A stretch of 64,000 nt of DNA from Apis mellifera. Taxonomy: Eukaryota > Arthropoda > Insecta > Hymenoptera > Apidae. Shown here piece by piece: positions 12,932-26,067 of the stretch (its first letter is position 1; every line of letters starts with the position of its first letter). The position numbers were made by a program, and so were the translations under genes. The stretch lies in the NCBI RefSeq assembly GCF_003254395.2, contig NC_037639.1, positions 15,540,537-15,604,536 of the forward strand, in the 5' to 3' direction. A model generated the notes under the pieces. That model saw only the letters and a list, made by a program, of their open reading frames with translations. It was not told the origin of the DNA and did no database searches.

Positions 12932-13546
12932 TGATTTAATCAAGTATGACAGTAGAGGCAATAAAACATAAATAAAAATAGATAAGAAAAATTATATTTA
13001 CATTTCAGAACAATTAATTATAACATTTTCTGAATAACAAAATAAATAATTGTAGTTTAATACTTCAAATTAAAATACTATATACAATTCAATTCATTGT
13101 ATATCAAATAAAATTATAATATTCTATTTAAAAATATATAATATTTTTAGTTATTAGATTTAAATATTAAAAAGCAAATATCACCTTTTTTTTTCAATGC
13201 TAAATAGCACTTCGTCTCAATTAGTTAAAAATATAAATCCGTATTCATTGTCGAAACACAACAACCGTGGCGGTAATCCGTCTACATACACTACCAACAT
13301 ATGATTATAATTTTATTTGGACTAAACTAAATAAAGCTTCGTTTTCATAATTACGTTATATTAATGTTTTGTTTTTCATTTCATATGAATATGTTACAAA
13401 AATATTTTTAAATAAAAACAAAACATTATATTAATATAACAACTATTAATAATATGATTGAAATGATTTCTAATATATTTTATAATTAAAAATAATAATT
13501 GTACATATAGTATTTATTGAAAATTTGCTATGTATCGATTTATAAA

Positions 13547-13551
<5 letters not shown>

Positions 13552-13588
<37 letters not shown>
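13552..13588. repeat. (AT)n microsatellite
   Basis: A near-pure AT/TA dinucleotide run in the woc/makorin intergenic region. Confidence 0.9.
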
Positions 13589-13594
<6 letters not shown>

Positions 13595-14412
13595 ATTTAG
13601 AAAAATTCGTTTTAAATGAGTAATTATTTATATTTATTAAATATAAACAATTTTTTTTTAACGAAAATTTATTATTATTTAAATTATATAATAGAATTTA
13701 AAAATAAATATAAAAATATCAAACAATGCATATGTATATAGCAAAACAAATATAAAATTATTGTTTTAATAAAAATATAAAAGAAAAATAAGATATGAAA
13801 GATATAATAAATATAATATAATTTTAAATAAATATTCTATAACTTTATGTTTATATTTCTTTTTAATAATATTAAATAATAAAATAATTATAATTAAATA
13901 TTGAATTCATTAATCTTTATCATTAATCAATTATTATTACAAATTACTTTTAAATATTTTAAACTTTCGAGCGCATGCTCTATTTTGCGTATAACGGTTA
14001 AATGTGAATTTGCCTGTGTTTAGTCGTGACGTATATGTATGCTTTCACGCATAAAGTCAATGAGTTACAGTATATGTTAAATATTTATACAATAGTGCAT
14101 AAAAACGATTGTACACATGTACAAGGATAAAATTTTAGTGAAAAAGGAAACTTAAAGAAACGTCAAAACAATAAAAAAGAAAAAAAGAACAGAAACTAAA
14201 AATCTCGGTGTGTAAGAAATATCTTTTTTTAAAAATTTGTAAAAAAACTATTTGTTAAATAAAATTGAAGTATAGCATGAGACATTTTGCAACATAAAAG
14301 TGTACGTTTATTCTGATAAATTTTCAATATTTTTCAACTGTACTCCAAAAAAATCGTACGCGATCCTTCTAGGACGCGTTGTCGATTATTGTTAAAGTGG
14401 AAGCTTTAGAAA

Positions 14413-16699
14413 ATGGCCGACAGTTGGACACAGAGCGTTGTTTGCCGGTAAGAAATTATTTTGTAATTATTTCTAATGACTATTCTATTAATTGTAAGAA
14501 ATTGTATCATGAAAATATAATTTGTTGTTTAATTTTATGTAAATAAAAATATATTAAAATTAGACATATATTGTATAAGTAAACAAACATATATAAATAT
14601 TAAATTAAATTTTGAAAATTTATTTTAATGACTTTTACATATTTCTATATATATATATATATTTATACAAAATAAATACAATACAGATTTGTATAAATTC
14701 ATAAGTAGTTTTAATATTTATTAGTTATTATTATTTATTGATAAGTAAAAATGTTTAATATTTTATAATAATTTAATTTTGATTTTTTCTTATTATAGTT
14801 ATTTTAAAAATGGTATGTGCCGTGAAGGAAATAATTGCAGATACCGACATACTCAAGGAATTTGGAATGATGGAAATAATGAAACTATAATATCCTCTTC
14901 TGCATCATCTATGAATACTGTTTGTCGCTTTTTTAAACTTGGTATCTGTAAATTTGGAAATCAGTGCTATTTTCGTCATAGTACTGAAACTGTTGATAAC
15001 AATTTGGTAAATGCAAATTCAATAGAAAGTTCATCACCTGGACAACACACTTCAAATATTTCAACTCCGACAACAATAAAGAATGTGTATGTTGTCGTCA
15101 GATGACATTATAGTTCAGCAAGATTTAAGTCGTAATACCATTTGCATATCACATAATAATTATATAATATGGTATATAAAAATATACGACATATATCTGC
15201 ATATATATATATATACATACATATACATATACACATACATACACATATATATGTATAATAATTAAGATAATAAAAAGTATTATGTATTAAAATATATTTA
15301 TATATTTCCAGCAAAGACAATACTTCTATTGCTGAGGAATGGGTAAAAGCACCAGAATTTATACCTTCACACATAGCTGGATCATCTTCCACAAATGAAG
15401 CTTCTACAACTTCAGGAACATCTATAAATTCTTCAATTTCAATATCTTATGCTCAAGCTGTAAATCCATCTGGTCAAGCATCCAGTCCAGCTTTAGAACC
15501 TTTATGTCCATATGCGGAAGCAACTGGAATTTGCAAAAAACGTAATTGTACATATTTACATGGAGATATTTGTGAATTATGTAATCGTGCTGCACTTCAT
15601 CCATATAATGAGGAACTTAGAAAGAAACATACAAATGTAATTATACATTCAATGTTATATTGTTTATATTGTTTAAATATATAAAACAGAATATATAAAT
15701 TACTAGTAAAATCATTATTAATGTTAATGTTCCAGGCATGTGTCAAACAACATGAAGTAGATATGGAACTTTCATTTGCTATTCAACGTAGCAGAGAAAA
15801 ATCTTGTGGTGTTTGTTTTGAAGTTATAATGGAAAAAGCATCTGGAGAACAAAGATTTGGTATTTTACCTAATTGTAATCACTGCTTTTGTTTAAGTTGT
15901 ATTAGAAAATGGAGACAAGCTAAACAATTTGACAATAAAATTATAAGAGCTTGTCCAGAATGTCGTGCTACCTCTGACTTTGTATGTCCAAGTATGTATT
16001 GGGTAGATACAAAAGAAGAGAAAGAAAAATTAATAATGGATTATAAATGTGCGTTAAGGTAAGATAAATTATATACATTTAAAATATTTAATACTATATT
16101 GTTCATTTATTATAGTACTAAAGATTGTAAGTACTTCAATAAAGGACGTGGTAAATGTCCATTTGGCAATAAGTGCTTTTATCTACATGCACTTCCTGAT
16201 GGCACTAAAACAGATGTTGGTCCTCCTGTTCGTCAACGACGAGCAGATGCAGATGATATTTTGCGAGTAAGTTCAAAATTTTTCAATTAATAATAATATA
16301 ATTGATTTATTTTGATATTATGTTTTTTAACATTAAATAATTATTGAAGATATGTAAAAGATTTTTTAACATTGAGTAATTGTTAAAGATATGTAAAAGA
16401 TTTTTTAACATTGAGTAATTGTTAAAAATATGTAAAAGATTTTTTAACATTGATTAATTGTTAAAGATATCTAAAAGATTTTTTAACATTGAGTAATTGT
16501 TAAAGATATGTAAAAGATTTTTTAACATTGAGTAATTGTTAAAAATATATAAAAGATTTCCAAATTTTTACAGCAAATAATTTTGTGGGACTTTTTTGAA
16601 GAAAGAGACACTCGTTGGATATATGATGTAGATCTTGAAGATATTGTTTCCCTTTTTTCAGGTTCAGAAGAATCTGAATGGTCTGAATTTGAATTTTAG
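14413..16699 (+). CDS. MKRN1: Makorin, RING-type E3 ubiquitin ligase with CCCH zinc fingers
   Basis: Six exons join in phase: 14413-14447, 14799-15086, 15312-15636, 15736-16058, 16116-16266 and 16574-16699 (415 aa). The order is the makorin signature. Two N-terminal CCCH fingers come first (residues about 11-31 with YFKNGMCREG, and about 52-75 with CRFFKLGICKFGNQCYFRH). A third C3H plus the makorin Cys-His block follows at about 170-210 (CPYAEATGICKK, then CELCNRAALHP). A C3HC4 RING lies at about 242-300 (CGVCFEV, NCNHCFCLSCIRKW, CPECR). A final CCCH finger is at about 328-348 (CKYFNKGRGKCPFGNKCFYLH). Family members bind RNA and ubiquitinate targets; in flies Makorin1 regulates oskar translation. 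Exon 1 is only 35 nt; ATGGCCGACAG has a good start context. The acidic end SEESEWSEFEF is ordinary for the family. Intron 5 contains a minisatellite. Confidence 0.95.
16322..16556. repeat. 39-bp minisatellite in makorin intron 5
   Basis: About six head-to-tail copies with an exact 39-bp step. The segment ATTTTTTAACATTGAG or close variants starts at 16361, 16400, 16439, 16478 and 16517, after a more diverged first copy. The units differ at only a few bases, so the array is young. It fills most of the 307-bp intron between 16266 and 16574. Confidence 0.92.
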
Positions 16700-19600
16700 A
16701 TTGAGTAGTTGTATTAATTTAGTAATCTGCTACTATTGTTGTTAACTGTATCATCTATCTCATCCACCACTTGTATGTGGTTTCAATGGCTGAATAGAGA
16801 AGTAGTTTATAAATTGTTTCAATGGTTATGATTTAAAGACATCTCAACATTAATGAAAAATTTGTGTGCTTTTACTTGATAATATTTACGTAAAAAATAT
16901 GTAAATAATATCAAGTTTATAATGATAATAATAACAAAAAACAATAACAAAGAGGTTACAGTCTCATGTACAATGGCAAGTTTTTAAATGTTACATAGTT
17001 ATTTTCTAATCGAATTTGTTTATGTATCTTGACCAATATTGTTACAACTAATACTCAATCATAAAAATACGCATCAATCTATTATATATCAGTGGTCCAA
17101 ATTAATTCGATTAATAGAATACATCAATATAATAATCATTTGCCAGTATAAAAATAAAAAGTTTTGTTTCTATCCTTTTTTAATTTGGCTTTAAACATCT
17201 TTTTTTAAATAAAATAAATAAATATTGTTTTTTATAACAACAAAAGTAAATTTATATATTTAAAATTTTTATTAAGAAATCCTTATTTTTTTTGAGGAGA
17301 ATCATTGTTTAAGATTTTTAATAGAATTATTTTCGTAAATGTTATACTTATTATTAACTTTTGGCTTGAAACTTAATGTTTGCTTAAAAACAAATTAAAT
17401 AAAATAAAAAAATATAAATTTATTTTTTTATAACGTATATAGCTTTATTAGTTTAGAATTAATTTTAATTTCGGTTGGGTACTTATATTGCCAACAAAAA
17501 AAAAAACCTCAATTTTTATTATATTTATTTATTATTCAACTTGGATAATGAAGAATTTATAGAATATAAAATTTTGATTTGAATTAATGAGATAGTAAAA
17601 TATATATAAACAATCTATTGTTCGTAATAATCAGTATGTAATATCTATTTGAGTATCAATTATTCATATTGAGGATACAATTAACAAGTTTTGTCCTACC
17701 TCCAATTATGGCTCTGCGAACACTTAACAAATTTCCTTAACTTATTAAACTGTATAGCGTTAGTTTCTAATTAATAGTTTTAAGATAACCGTGATAAATT
17801 GCGCAAATCGAGTGTTCTATATAATAAGTGTATGTCTGGGCGATAGTATGAAAATTTGGTTGAATGTGTGTACTGCTAAATATAATAATAAAAAAAAAAA
17901 AAACTTTTTAGCGAGTATACACAAACAGATTTCAGATATAGAAAAAAATAACAAATAAAATTTATTTTATAAACGAGTATTAAATTCAAAGCTGTTTGGA
18001 ATCTTTGTTATTTTATCTTTTTGCATTTTATATTTGCATTAAATATATTAAATATACATTTAGTATATTTAGACACTTTTTTTAGTTAAAAGTTTAAGTT
18101 AAATTTTTTAAATAAATAATATTATTGAAAAAATAAATTATTATTTTCACTGATATGAAAAAAAGGCAATCAGAGCTTTATAAGTAGAAATAAAAACCAA
18201 AGAATATGGTATCAATTTTTTTATTAGTTATTTTATAAAAATGATTTTTTCTATTAAAAGATTATATTCTAAATCTATTGCTCTGAATGAATATTTGATT
18301 ATCAAATTGTTTAGAAATATTTCATATATGTAAATTCCATTTATTACACTTAGATAAGATACTCTTCTCTTTAACAACATTATCTATCCTCAGTGTTGTC
18401 TTTAAGGAATAAGATAATCACATTGTTCGTCAATAAGACCTAATATTATCGAAAGTTTTTTCAAACAATCTTTTCATGATAAAATATGTAAATTGTTTAT
18501 ATTTTCTATAGAATTTCTATACTGTTAATTTTATAGCGAATTGTTATAATTAAGTGTTTATTGTTATTGCTAACGTCGCTTATAAATCTATTTAGAATAT
18601 TCTGTATATTGTCCCTATATAAAGCACTTGTCTTATATTTTTGTTTTATCTATTATGTATATTCATTTTAATATAATATTAATGCATCTAATATATGCTA
18701 TTACAATTAAAAAACATATGAAAGTAATTAAAATATATAACTTTCATGTGTTATATATTAATTTTTTTTAACATTATTATTAAAATTTATGCGTTATCAA
18801 TAAGAATAATAATCATGTTGTTTGATAACATTGAATGTAATTTATGGATTCTAATGTGTTTTTCAATAATGTATGTCTTGTTATTGTCCAAAAAGCAGGG
18901 AAATATACACTGCCAATGGGTCTGATTGTAAGTTCAATTTTAATTCATTTTGTGAAGTGCAGTTGTAAAGTGAAAAACAATGCTTCGCTCATATAATATG
19001 TTATGCGTATATGTTTTTGCAATTGCACTATTTAAGTGTATAAAAACATAGTTTATAATAATTTATGTGATAGTATGAGAGATAATTTTTAAGATGAAAT
19101 TAGTTAAATGGTAAATTATATTTTAGGTATAATTAATTGATTGTTATTCCGTACTATATCAAAAAATTTATTAGATAAGATTTTGTTCACTATATAATTT
19201 AAAATTTAATTTTCTTTTTATTATATTTTATTCATTTTAATATATATCTTATTCTACAAAGAAAAAAATATGCGTTATGTATAAGAATAATAGTTTTTTT
19301 AAATTAGTTTAAACACTTACTTTGACTGAAACAAATGTAGATTTTAATCCTGTTTAATTTATTTATTGATTGGTTTTAATTTTTTTATTGATATATTGCT
19401 TTTGTTTATTTTTTTATATGAATTTTTTTTAAATTAATATGATTTTACAAATAATGATCAAACAAAAATTTCTTATTGTAAAACAAGGCATTAAATCTTT
19501 TCTTAGTCTTCTATTATCAGCACATTATTCGATGTTATTCATAATATTATATAAAAATATAACAAAATTAATAGCTTTATATTAATTTTTATTACTATTT

Positions 19601-21226
19601 ATATTTTAATATAGAAGTTAACAAAATTATCCACTATAGTTTTAAATTATTAAATATATAATTGTTTAAAATATTTATTAATAGAACAATGGACGCTTAA
19701 GTTCTCTAAATAAATATGTAAAAGAATATTGCGGAAGAATTTTTTTTTAAATATTTAATATTTAATAGTACAATGAATCATATAAATAAAAAAAAATGTA
19801 TCTTTTGAGATTTATGTAAATTGTAAATTTAATTTGGAATGTCAATTTTTGTGATAATTTAAATATAGGAATTAAAAAACTCTCAAATTTAAGAATATTT
19901 TTTATTTGCAGATATTTTTTCATAGAAACAATATAACTGTTTTGTAAATAAAATATAATTATAAAAAAATGTAACATTGTTTTTTTTAATGAAAATATTA
20001 AAGAATATTAAAGATAAAGTTAAATTAATCAATTATTTATTTATTTTTAACAAATTATATTATATTATTTTAGACAATATATTTAATAAGTAATGAAGAT
20101 TAAATGAAAAGAGAGAAAATAAGAATTATTCATATCTATTGAACTTATATATAATATTTATATAATTTAATAATATTAAGTTGAGTATATTGAATTGTTA
20201 AATACAAAAATTAAAATTGCGAAATTAAGTAAAATGTATTACAAGAATATATTTTGAAACTAAATAGAATTTTGTTATGTTTATATATTTCCTTTAAATA
20301 AATATAATTAAAGTATAATATTTGAATTAATATATCAGAAATTTTTCCTTTTCTATCCAAATCTTTTTTTTTATCTCTTTACTCTTATTTTACATTATAT
20401 AGAAATTTATTAAAAGAATTATTCTTATAAAATACTTTTATAAATGTATAATATATTGAAATATATTTAAATAATTATTTCTTATAATTATTACTTATTT
20501 ATATAATTTCTTTTTAAAATTTATTGTTTGAATACTATACATTTTTATTATCTTTCAAATGTATTTTTCTTAAATTATTTTAAAAGTAATTTGCGACTAT
20601 GTCTTATATTAAATATTAAGTAAAATTATAAAAGTAAATTATAAAAGGTTATTATTTATTTTTTATTTATACAATAAACACGATCATTTTTTGGCTTACT
20701 TCATTTTTTTTATAAAAAATATTATTTTTAAGCCTGATCATGATTATCAATTGTAAAATCTAATTTCTAGAATAGAATTTCTAAGTAATTTGATATTAGA
20801 AAATCTTGATATAATATGTTAAAAATTATTCATTAACAGTTTCTTTTTATATAAGAATTTATAATATATTTGTAATTCTTATAATATATTTGTTATAAAT
20901 TGAATTTTAGTTGTAATTTTAATAATAAGTTTAACAAAAATAAGGCACTTTTCAGGTCTCTATTAATTTTAATATAATTAATTTGAATATTATAATCTAT
21001 AAAATTTAGAGTATAATATATAAAATTATGAAAAATATCTCAAATTATAATTGTCATATTAAAACAAAAATTTTTTAACCAATATATCATATATTTTTTT
21101 ATACCAATATTTTTCAAAATTTTTAAAAATTGAAAATGAATTTTAAATATTTTGAATAGGTCCAGCCTATATTATTTGTATCATATTATTCTATTAAATT
21201 ATATCTAATTTATGGATAACTAAAAA
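16700..21226. other. Makorin 3'UTR and convergent intergenic DNA
   Basis: About 4.5 kb of AT-rich sequence with no supportable ORF or RNA gene. It must hold the 3' ends of makorin (+) and the CUPID-domain gene (-). Many AATAAA and TTTATT hexamers are present, for example the AATAAA run near 17210, so the transcript ends cannot be chosen by eye. Confidence 0.4.
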
Positions 21227-23581
21227 TTATCTTAATGATGTAAGATAAGGTTGACACGTCATTCGTTGAACTGGTTGATAAATTCTTTTTTGAACTGAAC
21301 CAGCAATTGAGCCATTATGTATAATATTTGATTCTGATTCTCCGAGTATATCGTTTGTTCCAATATAGTGTGATCCTCGAGAATCATTTTGAATTTCACT
21401 TGAAATATTTTGTCCATTTGCTTCATTCCTTTTACGAAATTTGGTAGAATATTTATAGAAATCAGACATTTCAAAAGGTTTTGTGACTTCTCTATATGGT
21501 TGATATCTTCCAGCTTGTACAATTGTACAATTCTGTGAAGATCCCAATACAATTGTTTCTTCATTCGTTTCTTGCGGTGATTTTGATTCCGCTGGAATTT
21601 CAAGCACTTTTATATGTGTCGGTTCGTAACGAGAGGACAATGGTTGCAAATGTTGATCAGTTTCAACCATCAATATATCACTTTTACGATGATTAACTGA
21701 AGGCATATAATTATTTTTGTCTTCACCAGTAGATGATTTGGAGCAAACAGGTAGAGTAGATTGATAATGAATATTTTTATGCAATGATATTAAATTAATA
21801 TCTGATCCTGGACTTGTACCTGAATCCAAAGAAGTTTCATACCATTCTTTTTCTTTTCCTTTTTTACCAATATTATCTATTGTATCTTTATTATCATGTA
21901 AATGACTTGATTGCCATTTTTCTACACTACCTAAAGATTGGGTACGTAGTAACATTTTATTGTTACTAGACGATTGTTCGGATAATGGAAGTAAATGGAC
22001 AGAAGTATTTTGAGATGAAATGTAAGAATTTTTACTACAGCCTACAGATACTGTACGATATCGTGGTTGTATATCAGTGCCAATATTAGTATTATGTTGA
22101 ATAGCATTGCGTTTTCTTCGATCTAAACTACCAAATCTATCTGAAGCAAATTGATCATCTGTGCACCAAACAATTTCATCTTCATATCGCATCCAATAAC
22201 CTGATGGTAATTGTGATTCACTTGGTGAATCTGTGTATCGTAAATTTTTATTTGTGTTAATATCGCGATCTCGTCTTATTACAGATTGTGATTGAGAATT
22301 ACTTTTATGATATACTGGGAATTCGGGTATATGCGTATAATGTAATGTACGAAAATCTCTTTCATAATATTCTTGTCCAGATCTTCGTTGGATATCATTA
22401 TCCAATTGTTTATGGTCAGAATATTGTTGATAATTATGTACTTGATCTTGTTGAAATTGACGATACCGTAATTGTCGCTCATCTTCGGTATATGTATTTG
22501 GTAAAGGTCGATACAATCGTTCACTATCTTGATAAAAGTTTTGTGTACGTGAACTACCACTGCCATGAGAATACGTTCGCGTGCGACATTGATCGGATAA
22601 TATATAAACATTTTGATTATCGTTATGATCATGTTCAATTATTTTGATACTTTGTCGCTGATCGGAAATTGTTGGACAATAAGGATTGATGTGATTATGA
22701 TTATAACTATTAGGTATTAGGGATTGATCGTCATATCCATGATTAGGATAAGCATTACATTTATCTTCTGATCCTAATGGACTTAAACTTATACCACTCT
22801 CTTGAAGCAATCCTCTTGTAATTTTAGTATTTACGTCATTGACTATAAAAAAAAAATATTTAAAGTAAAATTAAGCAAATATAATTTTTTTATATCTGGA
22901 ATAAAAAATTATTATACCTGTGCCATCTAATGGTGGTCGAGGTTTCTTTGTTCTATGTTTCACATTAGTATGTAAATGTGACTGAGCATTACAAATTGTA
23001 GAGTGTTGAAATTGTGTTGAATGATGCGTTTTATTACGACTTTGTCTTAGAAAATTTAAACGTGCTTCCAATTCTTGAAGTCTACGTTGACTTTGTTGAT
23101 AAACAAGTCTATGTTTACGACGTACTGCTTTACTTTCTTTAGGATCATTCACAATTCCTAAAGCAGCTTCTACTATACCAATTTGAACTTGTCGTTCTAA
23201 TTCCAAAGCAGATTCCTCCTAAAAAATATAATAATAAATTGTTTATTTTAATATTTTGAATAAGATATTAATTTAATTTTTTGAAATTTTTTAGAAACAT
23301 ACAACTTCATTTGTTTTCAATTTATTAATTAAATTCTGTGGATATGTAAATGCTGTTCCGATTCTTTTACGGAATATTGGTGGACTTTCTCCAGGTTCTA
23401 ATGGAATTTCTGGTGGTAAAACACCAGTCAATTCTGCTTCTTCTACACATAAATTTTTAAGCTCATTGTTTTTTTGTGCTAATTTTTCTTGCAATGCTTC
23501 TCTACGTTGACGAAGCCATTGTAATCTTGTGGATAATGAATCTTCTGCTAAAGATCCAGATGTATTTTCGTTCCCTGCCAT
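21227..23581 (-). CDS. CUPID-domain cytohesin adaptor (FRMD4/CCDC120/INAVA family, Stepping stone-like)
   Basis: Three exons join in phase: 23581-23303, 23218-22918 and 22842-21227 (731 aa). Residues about 15-50 form a coiled coil (LQWLRQRREALQEKLAQKNN). The CUPID module follows: CVEEAELTGVLPPEIPLEPG, then PPIFRKRIGTAF, and after the splice ELERQVQIGIVEAALGI, RRKHRLVYQQSQRRLQELEA. This matches the cytohesin-binding region of FRMD4A/B, CCDC120 and INAVA. There is no FERM domain in front, as in Drosophila Stepping stone, which anchors the Arf-GEF Steppke. The remaining 540 residues are Ser/Tyr/Gln/Arg-rich and look disordered. An upstream exon ending at 23679 (ATGG, then GTAAGC) could splice to the acceptor at 23584-23585 and add Met-Val in frame. 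The gene is divergent from CDC123, convergent with makorin. Confidence 0.85.
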
Positions 23582-23676
23582 CACTTAAGAAAAAAAAATT
23601 TAGTTATACTTTATAAATAAAGTTTGAGCTTTTATTAAATAATGTAATTATGCAACTTATAATAATTATATTGCTT

Positions 23677-23682
23677 ACCCAT
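23677..23682 (-). other. Possible alternative start and 5' splice donor of the CUPID gene
   Basis: On the minus strand ATG (23682-23680) plus G is followed at once by GTAAGC, a good donor. The matching acceptor TTTTTTTTTCTTAAG ends at 23584. Joining gives Met-Val followed by the Met of the main ORF, with a 95-bp intron. It is consistent in phase, but a purely 5'UTR use of the same splice is equally possible. Confidence 0.4.
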
Positions 23683-24592
23683 ATTATTAAAAAAAAATGT
23701 AATGATATTATGCACTACAATAATTTAATTAGAATATTTATATAATCGAATCTCATGAGTTTGAAAATATCAATATTGACACGTTTAATAAATTATATAT
23801 TATAAATAATGTAACTTTCTTTTCATTTCTTTTAATTATAAAATATTTGTTTAAAATGATATTTTTTATCATTTTTAAATTATTTTTCCGTTATAAATTT
23901 TATAAAAACGCGATAATAATTAGACGATAATGGTAGGTTAACTATTTCTCAAAATTATTTATACTTGTATAAATTAATTCACATTAGTTGATTCATAATT
24001 TTTTGAAATTGAAATTCGTAAAAACTTATTCAATAAATATAAATATTTTTGTTAATTAAATATAAGAATATATTATATATTTTATAATAAAAACGAAAAA
24101 TATGATCAAAGAAATCGACGCCTATTGTCTTTGTACAGTTGCCATTTTATATTTTACATGATCTATATAGTGATTTGATTGTAATTGAATTTTATTTTCA
24201 ATTATAAAAATTTAAACATTTATTATAATTTATATAAATTTAATTTTTTAATGAAAATCTATATTTTCAATATATTATTTTTTGTTTTATCAAAATAATA
24301 GTTTTAATTATATTAATAGTGGCATCATTGATATTGCATATCATATATATGTGACTAAGTAAACACTTCTGCTTAAGTGAACTTAATTTTTATTTATCAG
24401 TGATATTTGAAATAAATTATTAAAAAAAATACATAATAAATTTTAAAATTTATATCATATATAACGAAACAACTTGAAAAATATTAGAATCAAGTAAATG
24501 ATAAATTCAAAATTATTAAATTAATAAATATGTTAATTAAAAATTCAATTTTTTTTAATAAAAGTTTTTGATCAATTTAGGCATTAATTAAT
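23683..24592. promoter_or_regulatory. Divergent promoter region, CUPID gene / CDC123
   Basis: About 0.9 kb without ORFs between two divergent genes. GCCATTTTATATTTTACATG at 24141-24160 closely resembles the element at 12909-12931. An acceptor-like AATTTAG just before the CDC123 start, ending near 24580, suggests that CDC123 has a 5'UTR intron starting in this interval. Confidence 0.5.
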
Positions 24593-25982
24593 ATGGTCAA
24601 TATTTTAAAACCTGAATGTTCTTTTACATCATGGTATCCTTTATTTTGTAAAGATTCTTTAAAAGCAACAATTATTTACATTCCTGATGAAGTTCTTAAA
24701 TATTTGGAACATGATGCATTTATTTTACCTCTTGAAGCAACAAATTCAATTCATTTACAAAATACAGAATGGATGGATGGTTCTCCAGTAATAAATGATG
24801 AGGTAAATTTAAAATTTATAATATACAGTTACATGAAAATTAATTGAAAATTATTTTCTATCAGCATTTATTTGAGGTTCAACCAACATTTCCACAATTT
24901 AGTCAACAAATTCAGAATGTCATAGATGAATATGGTGCAGTTTTTATAAAAAGTAATTGGAGTTCACCTTTGGTATGAATATTATCTTTTGATTTTTATT
25001 AGAAAATATTTAATTTTATCATGTATATGCATCTATTTTTAGGATGCAACATGGGTTGCACCAACTAAAACATTAAAATGCAAAACATTGGAAGAAATAT
25101 ATTTATTATTAAAAAGTTCAGATAGGATTGCTAAAGATTTGAATAATGCAAAAAGTTATTTGGATTATGAAACTCCTATAAAATCTTGCCTTATATTAAA
25201 GAAATGGAGAGATATTAATCCCTGTACAGAATTTCGATGTTTTGTAATACAAAATGAACTTATAGGTAAGAAATTACAAATTTTTTAGAATATTTAAAAT
25301 GTTCATAATTCATTTGTTATTTGATTATTTATAATGAATTAATATTTTATTTTTAATTTCTTTAGCAATTAGTCAACGAGATATATCACAATATCATAGT
25401 TATAATGAATCAGAAAAATATAATATTCAAACAGACATCAAAAGCTTATTTATGGAACGTATTAAAGATAGATTTCCATTGAATAATTGTAAGTAATTAT
25501 AAAACATGTTTGTTAAATTAAAATTTATTTAATTTAATATATAATATATTATGATATAGATTCATTTGATGTTATACGATATAAAAAAGAAAAAGTAAAA
25601 ATAGTTGATTTTGGTCCTTTGGATGAATCTGTTGTCAAAGGAACACTTTTTACATACGAAGAACTACAGAATCTCGATGAAAATACTCCAGAATTTAGAT
25701 TTATTGGCGAAGAAATTGGTATTCAACCAAAAACTCCAAATCATTTTTGTATTCCACAAGAAATAAATGAATTTTTTCAATCTAATGAAAATACAATGCT
25801 ATTAGATATTATTCAACAAGTAAGTTTATGATTTTTTTAAAATTGCAAAAATTAAAAAATTCGTTACTATTCATTATTATTTTATTTATCAATGATTAAT
25901 TTAATATTTTTAATTTAAGGAGGTGGAAAATCAACGAAAAGAATTCGAAAATGTTAATTCTAATAGTTTGGAACATGATTAA
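24593..25982 (+). CDS. CDC123: Cell division cycle protein 123 homologue (eIF2 assembly factor)
   Basis: ATP-grasp-like chaperone that promotes assembly of the eIF2 alpha-beta-gamma complex through eIF2-gamma. Six exons join in phase: 24593-24802, 24865-24972, 25043-25265, 25366-25488, 25560-25819 and 25920-25982, giving 328 aa, the usual family length. Family landmarks are the N-terminal CSFTSWYPLF, FPQFSQQIQNVIDEYGAVF followed by K-S-N-W-S-S-P, DATWVAP, LKCKTLEEIYLLLKSSD, the LKKWRDINPCTEFRCFV block, the I-S-Q-R-D-I-S-Q-Y motif and VDFGPLDE, whose D is a conserved nucleotide/Mg-site residue (human has IDFNPFGE). All introns are 62-100 bp. The start Met is supported by family alignment of the next 10 residues. 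A plus-strand AATAAA is at 26004-26009. Confidence 0.95.
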
Positions 25983-26003
25983 TGTACATTTGAAAAACAA
26001 AAA

Positions 26004-26067
26004 AATAAATAAGTGAATAATTGTACACTTAAAAAACATTTTTAAATACAGAACTTTCACTTTTATT
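26004..26067. terminator. Abutting polyadenylation signals of CDC123 (+) and the large minus-strand gene
   Basis: The plus-strand AATAAA at 26004-26009 lies 22 nt after the CDC123 stop. TTTATT at 26062-26067 is AATAAA on the minus strand. With normal 10-30 nt spacing, the two cleavage sites would fall within about 20-40 bases of each other. The minus-strand signal is the last one before CDC123, so it is a plausible end for the large gene. Confidence 0.45.

Larger units (their letters stand above)
12485..14412. promoter_or_regulatory. Divergent intergenic region, woc / makorin
   Basis: About 1.9 kb without coding sequence. It should hold both promoters and any woc 5'UTR exon. It contains a YY1-like element at 12909-12931, an (AT)n microsatellite at about 13552-13588, and a more GC-rich stretch at about 13960-14412 just before the makorin start. 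Exact start sites are not resolved. Confidence 0.45.
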
